A stretch of DNA of 64,000 nucleotides from Capronia americana (lineage: Eukaryota > Ascomycota > Eurotiomycetes > Chaetothyriales > Herpotrichiellaceae). The position numbers and the translations under genes are program-made. This document shows positions 30,156 to 42,160 of this stretch, in pieces. How positions within the stretch are numbered: position 1 is the stretch's first letter; every line of letters starts with the position of its first letter. The notes under the pieces are model-generated. The model was not told where the DNA came from. It saw nothing but the letters and a program-made list of their open reading frames with translations, and searched no databases. Where the stretch lies: the NCBI GenBank assembly GCA_016110215.1, contig JADWQD010000011.1, positions 1,512,893 to 1,576,892 of the forward strand, given 5' to 3'.

Positions 30156-32082
30156 ATGTCCATTACAGCTGGTAAGCAAAGGAGACAGATCAGCGAGAGC
30201 GCTGCTGACGTTGCATGAAGAGGCCGTCCTAGCGGCGTTGCCCTCAACCCAGCGTGGACTTCCTACACCTCTAAGTTCGGACTCGAAGGGGGAGCGCCTA
30301 GCCTACGCAAGTGGCAAGAGCATCTTCATCCGGTCGATCGACAACCCGAGCGTCTCTACCCAGTACACGGAGCACACAACTACAACCACCGTCGCACGCA
30401 TCAGCCCTTCTGGCTTCTACTGCGCCTCGGGAGACGCGTCGGGCATAGTCCGGGTGTGGGACTGCTCGCCGAATGGTTCCGGCAAGACCAAAGGAGAATA
30501 TGCCATTATTTCGGGTCGGATCAACGACATTGCATGGGACGGCGATAGCCAGCGCATCATCGCAGTGGGAGACGGCAAGCAGCGCTTCGGCCACTGTGTG
30601 ACGGCAGACTCGGGGAACACTGTGGGAGAAATAAGTGGACACTCAGCACAAGTGAATGCGGTCAGCATAAGACAACAGCGACCGCTCCGAGCTGCGACAG
30701 CTGGTGATGACAAGAACCTGGTGTTTTACCATGGCGCCCCCTTCAAATTCAATGGCATTCCTGGCAGGGGCAATCACAGCAACTTCATCTACGCGGTCGG
30801 TTTCTCGCCCGATGGCAACCATCTCGTTAGTGTTGGAGGTGACAAGAAGATCTACCTCTACGACGGCAAAACTGGAGATGTCAAGACCGAGGTCGTAGAT
30901 AGCGCAGAAGGCCACAAGGGCAGCATCTTTGGTGTCTCCTGGTCCAAAGACTCCAAGAGCTTCGTGACGTGCTCAGGCGACCGGACCGTTAAAACATGGG
31001 ATGTGGAAACCGGCAAAGTTACCCATACCTGGACCTTTGGTGATGCCGTGGCCGTCTCAGATCAACAGGTCGGCGTGGTATGGCCGGCAAGATCGGACGG
31101 TTTGATCATTTCGTTGTCGCTCAGCGGCGATCTCAACTACTTGTATCCCAACTCGAGCAAGCCAACTAGAATCATTTCGGGCCACCAGAAGAACATTACC
31201 GCCCTTACCTACTCTGGAGAGAGCGGCAGCGAAACGCTATGGACCGGCAGCTACGAAGGTCGCCTCTGCTGCTGGAACGCGGCAAATGGCACGGCCGAAG
31301 CCATCGAAGGTGACGGCCCGACGAACATCATCGCAGGACTTGCAGCAACTTCTTCGGACAAGCACCCTCAGGTCTTCTCTGTCAGTTGGGATGACACTTT
31401 GAGAACAGTCGATGCCGGAGCGAAGACTTTCACTGGCAAGGCCACGAAACTGTCGTCACAACCCAAAGCGTTGACCGCCACGACGGATTCTCTGGTCGTT
31501 GTGGCGCAGCTTGAGAGTGTGATTGTGTACAGAGACGGCGAAGAAGATGGCGAGTTGCCCTTGAAGTCGACCCCGACATCCCTCGCTTCACACGGCAGTA
31601 CTGTTGCCATCGGATCACAGGACTCCAGCCTGCGCTTGTTCGCAGTCGTGCCAGCGAAAGCACCTAAACAGATCGCCGTCGTGGACCAAGTCTCTGCTCA
31701 CCCTTTGACTGCAATATCATTCTCCCGTGACGGTTCACTGGTGGCAGTGGGCAATTCTGCAGGAAAGATCTATGTTTACAAGATCAGCTCCGGGCTTACA
31801 GGACTCGTGACTGGCAATGCCTCTCTCGAACTGGTGACGGATCGGTGGAGTGCTCACACAGCTAAGATCACATGTATCGCATGGAGTCCTGAAGGCACGG
31901 GCGCTGTTTCTGGCAGTCTAGACACCAACATCTTTACTTGGAGTCTGAAGGAACCGGGCAAGCGCGTGAAGGAAACCAACGCGCACAAGGAAGGAGTCAG
32001 TGGCATTGTATGGCTCGGGGACACCGTCTACAGCACGGGGGTGGACGCCACGGTCAAGAAGTGGAAGGTCCAAATAGCTTAG
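30156..32082 (+). CDS. aip1: Actin-interacting protein 1 (WD40)
   Basis: Two exons: a 16-nt first exon (30156-30171, encoding MSITA plus one base) and 30221-32082, joined as MSITAEAVLAALPSTQRG, giving 625 aa. Intron: GTAAGC...GAAG with CTGAC branch-like site. The family start (LPSTQRG, then GERLAYASGKSIFIRSIDNP and SPSGFYCASGDASGIVRVWD) is followed by WD40 blades throughout, in the two-propeller layout of Aip1, with SPDGNHLVSVGGDKKIYLYD, SWSKDSKSFVTCSGDRTVKT and a last blade ending GVDATVKKWKVQIA. Aip1 works with cofilin to disassemble actin filaments in cortical patches. Confidence 0.95.
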
Positions 32083-32544
32083 ACGGAGGCATGGACCGCA
32101 CGAGGCACATGATACTGTATGATGGGCATCTGATGTGTCTCCGGGATGAGAGACAGCCTGATGCAATGATCACGAGGCTGGGTGACGATAGCGGCTGCTC
32201 AGATTAAATAGAATTCATGAAGAAGTCTTGTCAACGGACGATACTCAGTGTCTCTGCGTTTTGACGGTACCTGGCAGGTGCGTTCTTGTGGTTGACGATC
32301 GACCCGGTCGACTCTCTTCGCTCTCTCGCTCTTCGCTGGCAATGCTCGGCAACTTTGTTGGACTCCACGATCGCTTCACCCACACCTCACATCATTTCGC
32401 CTTAGTGCCAGAGCAGCAGTGTCTTTGAGTCCCCATCTATCGTATGATATGGTGCGTATCTAGTCTACACTTCAATTTGCTCTCCTTCATGAGCGAGCCT
32501 TTCGTCTCCGCTGCGCCTTGAATGTGGCCTTGTGGCAGTCGACC
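32083..32544. other. Intergenic, 460 bp
   Basis: 3' flank of aip1 and promoter of hfi1. Nothing distinctive. Confidence 0.5.
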
Positions 32545-33901
32545 ATGGCGACACTTGACGACACTTTCAACCCCGCCGCCCTCACGCGATCAGACACTAT
32601 CACATCCACGGTCAGCAATGCAAAAGCTCCTGCGGCTCCCGCACCGAAGACGCCGAAGGCGAGTTACCCTCGCATCGACCTCGAACCGCTCTACACGGAG
32701 CTGAAGTCACTAATTGGGGCGAATTGGGACGTCTACTTTGATGCTATCACGAGGTTTATACGAGGCAGGTCGGGCCATTCTGGCTGGAGACAGAGACGCT
32801 GACTGCGGCACGACAGGAGAAATCAACGCGCGAGAGTTTGGTGACCTCTGCGACGCCTTCATCTACGCAACCCCCCAGACCGAACACGCCCACAACTCCC
32901 TCATCCTCGCAATAATATGCAACACCGGCAGAGACCCTCCTGAGCCCGGACTCGCGGCCTGGGTCAGCGCGACGGCAGACAAGTCCAGCCTCAGCTCATC
33001 GAGCAAAGCCGCCGTCACCAGCGATGCATCAGAGCAACGGCTCAAGGCCGAGGTCATGGCGCTGCCTGCGCGCGAGCGACGGCGGCTCAAGGCGGTTGCA
33101 AGTGACAAGGCCGAAGAGGAAGCAGCTGCAAGAAGGAATCCATACGAGGAATACTACCAGGCGGGACGGATCAAAGCACCCGATCCCAACGCTGTGACGG
33201 GAGCCGCGGGAGGCATGGCAAAGACGAACTGGGACCTGGAAATCAGGAAGAGATATCTACAGCCACTATCCACCGAGACCCTTGAGTTCCCGGATACTAG
33301 CTCGATACATGCCCGCATGGTGCCCATTTGCTACGAGGAGTCTGTTGCCCAGGGCTGTTCGGTGCAGTGTGCCGAGCTGGTGAACATAGCCGCTGAGGCA
33401 TATCTCAAGACCGTGCTGGGTGAGGTATTTAATCGAACGCGATCAAATGGGCCCCGCTACAACCACAGCGCCGGCGAGGGCATCATGACGAACTCCTACA
33501 AGAAGAAAGTCGCCCGCGAAGAAGCGGAACTCGAAGCAGGTACGATTCAAAGGACACGAGACGACAACCTCCTGCCCATCGAAGCTCAAACCGCCTTCGC
33601 CAGACGACCCATTGGCATGGCGGATCTGCAGCTCACTGCTGAGGCTGGCCCACTACCCTGGAACAGCAATCCTCTCATCGGCTTCAGCATCGCCACTGCT
33701 TCGGCTGGCTACGATTATGATCAATGGCTGATGGAACGGGAGCCACCGAAGAAGCGATTGACCAATGGGTTTGCTGAACCCGCAGGTGATCCGGTCGATG
33801 TGGACAACACCTCGGACAACTATGGCTGGGAAGGTGTTGGCTCGCACGACCGGACACGCCTCCAGTCCGTGCTCGCTGATTGTCTGGCGGCTGGTGTGTA
33901 G
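32545..33901 (+). CDS. hfi1: SAGA coactivator subunit Hfi1/Ada1
   Basis: Two exons, 32545-32764 and 32817-33901, give 434 aa. The N-terminal family motif is RIDLEPLYTELKSLIGANWD with YFDAITRFIRG; a 52-nt intron with a GC donor (GAG|GCAGGT) and GACAG acceptor then joins it to GEINAREFGDLCDAFIY and HAHNSLILAIICNTGRDPPE. No GT donor nearby gives the right frame. The middle (ALPARERRRLKAV) and the histone-fold-like segment around VPICYEESVAQGCSVQCAEL fit Ada1, which pairs with Taf12 in the SAGA core and is needed for complex integrity. Nuclear. Confidence 0.88.
32765..32816 (+). other. GC-AG intron in hfi1
   Basis: 52 nt, donor GCAGGT and acceptor GACAG with CTGAC about 20 nt before the acceptor. 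The GT two codons further on (CAG|GTCGGG) would leave the wrong frame. The GC donor restores RFIRG-EINAREF, which fits the family. Confidence 0.75.
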
Positions 33902-33955
33902 ATCACACCTGAGGAATCACAAGATTGCAAGCTCCCTGTTAAACCTTGTCTTCAC

Positions 33956-35326
33956 TTGCGTGGTGGGGGCGATGAGTTTGAAAGCAGTTACACAGAGTTG
34001 ACCAACCATTTGCGCGAACCTCAACAGCATGAGGAAGACATCATCATCCTTGATCCTCCTACTCAATTGGAAAGCGAAGCCCACCTCGGTCTTGATGCAT
34101 GCAGCACGGTTCGGGACGACCGAGGCTATCAAGAAGGACAGAGAGTCGCCACCGACGATGAATTTTCGCGGGTGCAAATTGAAGACAGCTCGCTGAGCCA
34201 CGCGCGAGACCATGGCAGCAACGACCAATGGCCGCCGCAAGAACAGCATGCAACCCCTGAGGCGAATCCTCCGGATCCAGAAAGTCATGAAGTACTATCA
34301 GCGGAACAAGGCCCAGGGGACCTTACTGAATCCGATTTTGCCAAAATTGATGACTTCGCTGCCTGCCGCGACATGCAAGCCGAAGACCTTGACTGGGTGG
34401 ATATCCAAGAAGACGAAGAGCCGGCGCAGGGCAACCATTCCACCAGCTTGCCACATGAGGACAGTCCTCCTTCCACAAAACCCGCATCCTTTATTGTAGG
34501 CCAGCGAAGGTCTCCCAGAATACCCTATCACAGCCAAGCATATCGCAGCCTCAAGGCGAGAATTGGCAAATCGGTCAAGCCTTACAAGTCCTATAAGGAC
34601 AAACAACGAAAGGACCCAGAGGCTGAAGAAGAGAGGCGACGCCGCCGCGCCAAAGTCGACACGGAGCGGGAAAAGAAGCTGCGAAGAGATCCAGCATACA
34701 ATGAGCTTCGAAAGAGTCAACACCGCAAGCAATACCGCGAAAAGCAGGTGAAAAGTGGTCGGACCATTAAACTCAAACTCCCTGATGAGCATGCCCACAA
34801 GTTAGTGGCGAGAGGGGACGCGAAACTAGACGACAAGGTATGTTCGGACCCGGTAGGCGCAGACGATGCGCGGGTGGAAGAGAAGGAACATCTCGAAGGA
34901 CCCATTGGCGATGGTGGGACGATCCTGAGCGGAAACGGCCGCCGTCAGCAGACTGATATTGGCACTGATGAGGACGGTGTGCCTCCGATCACCGACGACC
35001 AGCCATTGGGAGACAATCTTATGGGACCACAGCAGGATCTCAATCTGTTGGCGGAGTCAGATTGGGCTGTTCCTCCACAACAACGACCTGCTGAATACGT
35101 GGAGCGATATTATGGCCAATCCTTTTATCCTCCACCCGGCCAGCCTCTTTTGACCGCGCCGGACCCTCCACTGAAAGCACTGTCTGTAGCCTTGAACCAG
35201 TACGATGGCTACGTCTTCTCTGCCCCTGACAACAGGCCTCCATTGATGGGGTCGTCCGAGCCCCCTTGGCAGCAAGCACCCCATGCACAGATGGAGCCAT
35301 ACACATTAGGAGGCGTCGACGTTTAG
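33956..35326 (+). CDS. Unknown acidic/basic low-complexity protein
   Basis: The frame is open from 33902, directly after and in phase with the hfi1 stop codon, to 35326; no ATG occurs in it until 34373 (giving 317 aa), so the real start is unclear. One possibility is ATG 33972 with a 41-nt intron ending CAACAG before HEEDIIILDPP. The protein is acidic at the N-side (ESDFAKIDDF, then DLDWVDIQEDEE), has a strongly basic helical middle (EAEEERRRRRAKVDTEREKK, then RRDPAYNELRKSQHRKQYRE) and a Pro/Gln-rich tail. It could be a nuclear or chromatin-associated protein. No family recognised. Confidence 0.5.
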   Translation: MRGGGDEFESSYTELTNHLREPQQHEEDIIILDPPTQLESEAHLGLDACSTVRDDRGYQEGQRVATDDEFSRVQIEDSSLSHARDHGSNDQWPPQEQHATPEANPPDPESHEVLSAEQGPGDLTESDFAKIDDFAACRDMQAEDLDWVDIQEDEEPAQGNHSTSLPHEDSPPSTKPASFIVGQRRSPRIPYHSQAYRSLKARIGKSVKPYKSYKDKQRKDPEAEEERRRRRAKVDTEREKKLRRDPAYNELRKSQHRKQYREKQVKSGRTIKLKLPDEHAHKLVARGDAKLDDKVCSDPVGADDARVEEKEHLEGPIGDGGTILSGNGRRQQTDIGTDEDGVPPITDDQPLGDNLMGPQQDLNLLAESDWAVPPQQRPAEYVERYYGQSFYPPPGQPLLTAPDPPLKALSVALNQYDGYVFSAPDNRPPLMGSSEPPWQQAPHAQMEPYTLGGVDV

Positions 35327-35836
35327 CAGCCAGCAGCGCTTGGACATACCGAGCAATATAGCTCTGAGGGCTTCACCATTCCGCAGGGTCGGATTCCAAT
35401 GATGCAGGTTCCCCTTCAGCTTCCACTGGCGTTTCCAAGCGGCAGTACACAATTGCCTGACATCAGGCCTGGGAACGTGGAGGGATCGCAAGCGATTGAC
35501 GAGAGGAACGGTTCTGGATATGACGGCAGTATGGATTGGAATGAAACAAGGCGGGATAGCGTGGGTTGAATTGGTCATACTGTATCATGAATTGTTACAC
35601 CCCCCAGTATGAGATTGCTGCCTTGGTCACCTGCGTTAGACTCACTGTCACAGCCTGGTTCTCCATGGTGGTCAGTGACCGGCCCTTTCCATAGACATTG
35701 CGACCACTTCTCGTTGTATTTGACAGCCTGATTCTCGATGGTGGTTGAGTGACTCGTTTCATAGATGTCACTACCACTCCTTGTTGTATTCGAGACGCTC
35801 CCTCCCAGCAAGCATCCCCAAGTCCACATAGTCCTT
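35327..35836. other. Intergenic between convergent genes, 510 bp
   Basis: 3' flanks of the unknown ORF and of the ankyrin gene. Holds a tandem repeat of two 73-bp units, listed separately. Confidence 0.6.
35651..35795. repeat. Tandem duplication, two 73-bp units
   Basis: Units start with CAGCCTG at 35651 and 35724, share CTC.ATGGTGGT, ATAGA...CACT and GTTGTATT, and have diverged by roughly a quarter of positions, so the duplication is old. It lies just downstream of the ankyrin gene. Confidence 0.85.
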
Positions 35837-38800
35837 TTAGTAGACACTAGCATCACTCCCACGGCGCGTGTACTCTGTCTCAATCTCCTTGCCATCCGAG
35901 CCCGTTGTCTCTCCAGCCTCCGTCTTTCGCCAGACCATCTCATCCCACCTGGTGAAACCCTTGCCTCGATGGAGATATTCAGCCACCTCGTCCGGCGCAT
36001 CCACGGTCATATCCACCACGCCGTTGCTGTAACGGTACCGACGACCCATCGCTACAGCCTTCAACCCGAGTCTCTCGCGGCGACGGTTCTCCTCATTCTG
36101 GGTCTGTTGCTGCAGAGCCAACCGCTTGGCGACCTCGTTGGCATCGTGGAGGCCCACCAGCTTGCGCTTCGCTGGATACTTGGCCACGAGGGCTTCGATG
36201 AGGCGGTGCATACGCCATTCGTTGCTGCGGTCGCTGGCATCCTCGTCTTCGTCCTCATCTTGGGCTTCATCGTTGCTGGAGCGAGGGCTTTCCACGAAGT
36301 CACTGGCGGGTCTCTCTTCGATGTATCGCTTTTCGGAAGCCGCTATCTTCGGAGGATGATCGATCTGATAGCGCAAGAAACTTGTAGTCACCACGTCGGA
36401 TACGGTCATGCCTGTCGCGTTTTCCCAATACAGCAGGCCTGGTCGGAATTCGACAATGAATCGGACGAGCTCTCGGTGGCCTCTGCGCACCAGGTTGTGC
36501 AAAGGGTAGTCACCTGCTCCGTCCATCTTCTCCAGGTCCTTGCCTCCTGAGAGAGACAGCAAGAAGCTGAGAGACTCTTCCCAACCGGTCTGGCTGGTGA
36601 TGCGGCCCAGGAACACTGCGAGAGGTGTGTTGCCGGTGGATTCGATGGTGCTACACCGCTCCAAGAGTAGAGGTGCAACAATCTGTTGGTCAAGCATACT
36701 GATGACGGACCTGAGGAATGCTGGCTTATCAACCGCGATCGTGTCGAGAATGGTGTGCAAGATGTTGCGTCCAACATGATCCTTGGTGGCTTGGTTGGCT
36801 CCAGCTGCAATCAACTTCTTCGCCGCGTAATATCTCCGGACTTCGAATGCGAGGTGGAGCGGAGTCTTGCCGTCTGCTGTACGGACTTCCAGCACGTCAG
36901 GCATCTTCTCAAGGAGGAGGTCAAATGTGGGTTGACTTCCATCCTTCCGCGGTGGCGATAAAACTCCGACATGCAGCACCAGTTGGTTGCGCGTTGAGAG
37001 CCAGGAATTCAAGGTGCCTTTGATACCGCCCTTTGCCTGAGCCAATGCTTGTATACGCTTTTCATCCTTGACGGACTCTGCGAACTCGAGGTATCTGCGC
37101 AAGGGTGCATCTGTGAGGAAGAACTCGGTGGAATCAGGATTGCCTTCGATGGCAGCAGCAAGAAGAGGCACTCCCACATCCGATTCGGGACGTTGGAAGT
37201 GTCGTCCCCCTCGACCTGCCTCTGCCCAATCTTGTCGTTTCCGGCCGTGAACACTGAGTCCCTGGTAGTACTTGGGCTTTTCGTCCAGCTTTATTCCAGA
37301 GTTCTGGAACACCTTCTGCAAGGGGAACCCAAAGCCGGTGGACTTGATGATCTCGGCGATCATTTCGACTCGACCCAGCCGTACTGCAAGGCCGAAATCG
37401 TCTTGGTCGACGTGCATGACTCTCAGGCTGTCTTGATTGTCATCAATGATCTGGCTAGCCAACTCGTTGCCAACCTTGATCAGGAATTTCAAGAGGGTCA
37501 TATTGTCGGTGAACTATCATCATCCGCTCGTTAGCCAAACAGAATTGATACAACAACAGGAAATGATTATTCCGCAGAAGGACCAGGCTTTGAGGAGAGT
37601 TTGAGAACTTACAATGGCGTATCGGACCAAAGAGCGCTGCATTGACTGGCTTGTTGCCGCCAACACTGCATTGAACCAAGCCCAGGACTGCTTGGATTGA
37701 CCGCCGATGTAAACATGACGGTCTGAAAACCTGCCTCCGAACACATCTCTCACCTGTCGCTGGTCAACATGTCCCTGCAAAGCACGGGCAACCTGACAAT
37801 TCCAGGCGACCATGGTGGACGGTGAGACTCGTGATTTGATGGCCGTGGCCTCCAGTGCAGCAATATCATCCACAGTGAAAGCTTCGTCGACGAGTTGCGC
37901 GTGGACTCTCACATTATCACTGCCTTCCGACCGTTCGTCGTCACTGATTTCATCGCTGTAGCAGTCATCGTCTTCGTCAGCGCCCAGACGGTAATGGTAT
38001 CGGACCGACTTGTCGTCAGGTTGATACTGTGCTTTGGCGATTTCCACAACCACTCGAGCCAATTCATAATGACCCCGTATTGCTGCAATTGAAAAGGGAC
38101 TGAATCCACGGAGATCATAGACTGCGACATGAAGAGGGCGGGTGCCGTGGAGACAGAGTGACTTCACTGTTTCCACGTTCCCGGTCCAGGCAGCCTCGAA
38201 TAGCTTGATGTAGTTGGCCTCTTTCTCTGGAGTCAGATCCGATACATTGAAAGAGATCTTGGTCTTGTATGGTTCTTTGTTGTTGTTGTTGAAGCCGTGT
38301 AGGTAGCCAAGACGGCCTCCTGTCTGCTGTTCTTTCTGTGCCTCTGGATGAAGCTCTGAGAATGACTTGGCACCCTTCTCATGAAGCTTCCATTTGAGGC
38401 TGAGTAGCTTCTCAATCATGTTGCCGATAGCTGCTTTCTTTAATGCTTCATCTGGAGATTGCTTCTTCGCACCGAGCTCCTTCTCATATTGCTTCATCTG
38501 GTATTGATGAAGTGACTTGGCGACGCGAAGGTCTCCGAAAGCAGTCCAGTAAGAGTAGGATCCTGCCTCATAGCCGTCAAGGTACACCGAGTCCTCTTCC
38601 AGTGCTGCTGGTTTTTCCAGCGTCTGAGCGTCCACGGGGTTCAAGTACTCCTGAAGAGATGCAATACGATCTTCAACAAGGTCCAGCAGAGATTTACCAG
38701 CTGTATTCCAAGATGAGTATTGGTAGACTAGGTTGTCTAGGTAGTTGTAGGCCTTGATGGGCAGGGTGTTGACGTCTTCTCCTCCTTCGACGAGCTGAGC

Positions 38801-41511
38801 AACAAAGTCCACCATATCGTGTTGCAGCGCGACAATAATTGGCTGCTCGACGGTTTTCTGAAAGTTCTTCTTCATTGTTTCTGGGTCATTTGAGACCGAG
38901 TCGAAACTACGTTTGTAGGCCTGTGCATATGACTCAAAGTCAATATGGGTTTTGGCGCCCCGGCGGACAAGACTGTCAACGACCTCTGGCTTTCCAGTTC
39001 GAATAGCGGTCAGCAATGGAGTATTGACGTTGGCGTTGCCATAGTACCCGGAGATGGCGATGAAATTACAAGCGCTGGCGAAGTGTGATTGATCGGCAGA
39101 GTGCATCGTCTCCAAGATAAGTGTCTTCGCACTACTGACGGCATAGTTGAGGGCTGAGATGTGTTTCATATCGGCCTGGGTATATGTTGCCCCATGCGCA
39201 AGAAGCACTCTGACGGTCTCGTTAGCTTGTCGAAGAGGCAGCTGCAGAGCCAAGGTGATGGTCAGTATCGCAGCCTTGGCCTGCTTTCTATTGTATTCGT
39301 CCACAATCTTTACCGGGAGGAGAACATCGGCGCCATATTTGTCAATCAGAAGCTCGATGACGTCCAAACGACCAGCTAGGATAGCAAGGTGAAGTGGCGA
39401 CAGTGGGCTGTCCCAGGCCAGTACGTCGACATCGTACACATCTGGCTCGTCGTCTGTGCTGTTCTCGTCAGGGCTCACGTTGTCGTTGACTTTCACGAAA
39501 GAACCCTCCGTCACATCGTCTGCTTCGACTTCGTCCTCGAAATCCTCCTCAGAGTCGAAAGAGTCATCGTCGCTGGCATCTTGCTCGTCTCTCCCATCTT
39601 CGGAGGAAGTATCTGCCACAGCAGCAGCTCTTCGTGCATCCTTGCGTGCATCTTCCTTCAGGATTTCTGCTTCTTCGTTCGCATCGCTCTTGTCGAGGAT
39701 ATCTTTCACCATTTGCACTTGCCCGCGGTGGGCAGCCAGGTGCAAAGCGGTCATACCGTTATACAGTCGTGCTACAAGCCGGGCGCCATGCTCGATCAGA
39801 CACTGGACAATCTCGGGAGTCGAGCACATCACAGCCAGCTGCAACGGCGTGCGGCCAGTGTGGTCTCTTCGATTGACGTCCACCACTTCCGGAGAAGAGA
39901 ACCAGTCTCTGACAGCGTCTAGATCAAGATCGACGATTGCCTGGCATAGCCTGGTAGTGTTGCCGACGTACGCCATGTCTGTCCAGTCGTCATTGGTGAT
40001 AGGATTGAAGCTCCCAATGGCCTGCCTGCCAGGATCGTCTTTGAGAAAGGTGACATCTCCAGAGATGTAAATCTTGCTTTCCTCCTCGAAAGCTGCCAAA
40101 TCTTCGTCGGTGATTGGCTTGGGACAGAAGCCGCAACAGTCATGAAGGACATCATTGACCGACCCAAAGAACGCGGGATGACGATGCAGCTTCGTTTTCC
40201 TATCCTTCGGCTTGTTCCATTCGGCGTTGAGAAGCAAATCCTTGGTGAAGAGAAGTTTCTCGATCTTCTTAGCGTGGTACTTTGGTCCGTATGGGATGGC
40301 GACGGTATGGTAATTGGATACCTCGTCCTCTTCCACCCATTCGGCAACGTCGTCAGGTTGCGCATCTTTGACATTACCTTGCAATTCGTGACGGAAGCGT
40401 GCATTCCATGGCAGTGGCGGTCGGCCTCGCTCGGCTCGACGCTTGGCGAGGTAGGTGTCTCGATCATTGGGATGCGGAAGCTTCTCCAGGACCAGCAGTC
40501 TTGCCAAACCCTGCACCCTTGTGAACGACCTCTCGAAAATGGTTGGATCAACTCGACTACGGTCAATAGAAGGCCAGTAAACCTCGAAACCACGGTGTGA
40601 GTACTTGGACAGGCGATTCTCGTATGAAGGGGAGCGTCTGCTGAGGTCGATGGTGTTCATCTGGGTCATGTAGGCGGCCAGCGCTCTAGGAGATGCCCAA
40701 ACTTGCTTGCCATCATAAGCGACACACGAACAGTCGACATCAAATCCAGTGAGGATCTCCGAAACGCTTTTGTACAAGCGAAGGACAATCTGGACGTGAC
40801 GAACTGGATATTGACTGACGATTGTTATGGCATTCTTGGTGCGGATGGTTGTTGTCTCGGCCAGGATGCTGTCGCGAATCTTGCTTTCGATCTGTTTGAC
40901 TTTCTCAATCGCCTGTTCTTCGTTCAGGCCGTACAGGAAGAGATCGACATCAGAGGCCGGAGCGAGATTTTCATGGTAATATGTGCGCAGTGCACGCTAG
41001 AATCAGGTCAGAAAAGTTCTCAGTGAGCTGTGATTGCAAGTCATACCTTGGATTCGTTGTGAGGAGCATCAACCGGCAGCAAAGAGGTGACCACAGCGGA
41101 GCCGGCACAGACAACATTGCTCCAGTCCAAGTCGACCAGAGACGACTCGGAGAAGAGATTGAAGTTGGTCTTGAACTCCTTGAGCGACTGAACAGTAGCA
41201 GGTGTGCCATTCTTTCTGCGGGTGTCGTTTGAGAGCGGAAGCAGGTACTTGTCCTTTTCAGCTGGAGACTCGCTGGCAAGATCTCTTGCCCGAACGGTCA
41301 AAATGTCGTTGTCGAAGATGGGAACCAAGTGCTTTCCAGCTGTAGCGGGATGATCTGGATGCTGGGCGTAGACTTCTCGTAGTTTGTGCTCGAACGCCTT
41401 GAAAGGCTCTACGGCTTCAGCCACGCCAGCCGGGACCTTTGGGTGTTTGTTGACATAGCCGACGAAGTCAGTGAAGGGAACTGGGAGCGGGGGAAGCTCC
41501 ATCGCCGCCAT
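35837..41511 (-). CDS. Large ankyrin-repeat protein with N-terminal nucleotidyltransferase-like domain
   Basis: Three exons on the minus strand, 41047-41511, 37613-40996 and 35837-37513, join in phase to about 1841 aa. Start MAAMELPPLP. N-terminal domain (about residues 90-240): CAGSAVVTSLLP, then across the first intron HENLAPASDVDLFLYGL and later TGFDVDCSCVAYDG; the G-S, DxD and third Asp spacing resembles the active site of DNA polymerase beta-type nucleotidyltransferases. Then ankyrin repeats (GRTPLQLAVMCSTPEIVQCL, GMTALHLAAHRGQVQMVKDI, SPLHLAILAGRLDVIELLI and more in exon 3: GKTPLHLAFEVRRYYAAKKL), split by very acidic linkers (DDDSFDSEEDFEDEVEADD). Large, probably cytosolic scaffold or enzyme; function unknown. 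Enzyme activity is inference from motifs only. Confidence 0.8.
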
Positions 41512-42160
41512 GACAAGGGTTGTTGAGAGTGGTAGGGAGGTGATAAACAAATAAAATGAAGGTGAGTTTTGAGGCGGAGGACAAGTAGGCGATGAGTGCC
41601 ACAACGAAGACGGGAAAGGATCTACAGTCAGCCGCAGAGCAATGTGTTGCAAGGTCGATTTACAGGAAGGACCAAGTGGAATGAGGGTTATATACGCTTC
41701 AGAGAAACGTGAAGCCGCCCAACCCTCTACCGTGGAAGGTGATTCACTTGCATTGAAGTCGGCAAGGCGCGTGAAAACACGCGAGACAGACAAGGCGTAA
41801 ACACGTGCAGCAGCCTAACCTAAGATGATCGGTTTCAAACCTACAGGCACCAGGCCACCAAATTCAAGCTTTTCTGGCCTTGTGCAAACCGTGAGGAAGG
41901 TCGTGTTCACTCGAGCTTGCTCACCGCTGGGAGATTGACCCAAGAAGTGGGGAGCGATGCCTAGCTCCGCCTGACGGTGGCCAGAGAGCCAAGCATACGG
42001 AGTAAGTAGAGGGAAATCCTTCGTCTGAGGTCAAATGCTTAGCCGGAACAGCTGGTGGTCGGTCTACGCTGAAGTGCAACTGATTCAGGCGTCATTCTAG
42101 CAGGAATTTTTCGGTACACGAAGTCACTCGACGCTGAAGGATCCAGGGACAGAGTGGCAG
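41512..42160. other. Divergent promoter, ankyrin gene / purU, 650 bp
   Basis: Contains one CACGTG E-box at 41802-41807. The minus frame upstream of the ankyrin ATG stays open to 41793 but looks non-coding. Confidence 0.5.

Noticed and set aside
37520..37612. Hydrophobic C-terminal tail (GIIISCCCINSVWLTSG) on the ankyrin protein
   Set aside because: It is intron sequence read through: GTAAGT donor at 37612 and TAG acceptor with CTAAC branch site give an in-phase join to the next exon.
39389..40070. Two long + strand ORFs of 177 and 204 aa
   Set aside because: Antisense shadows of acidic linkers and ankyrin repeats of the large minus-strand gene.
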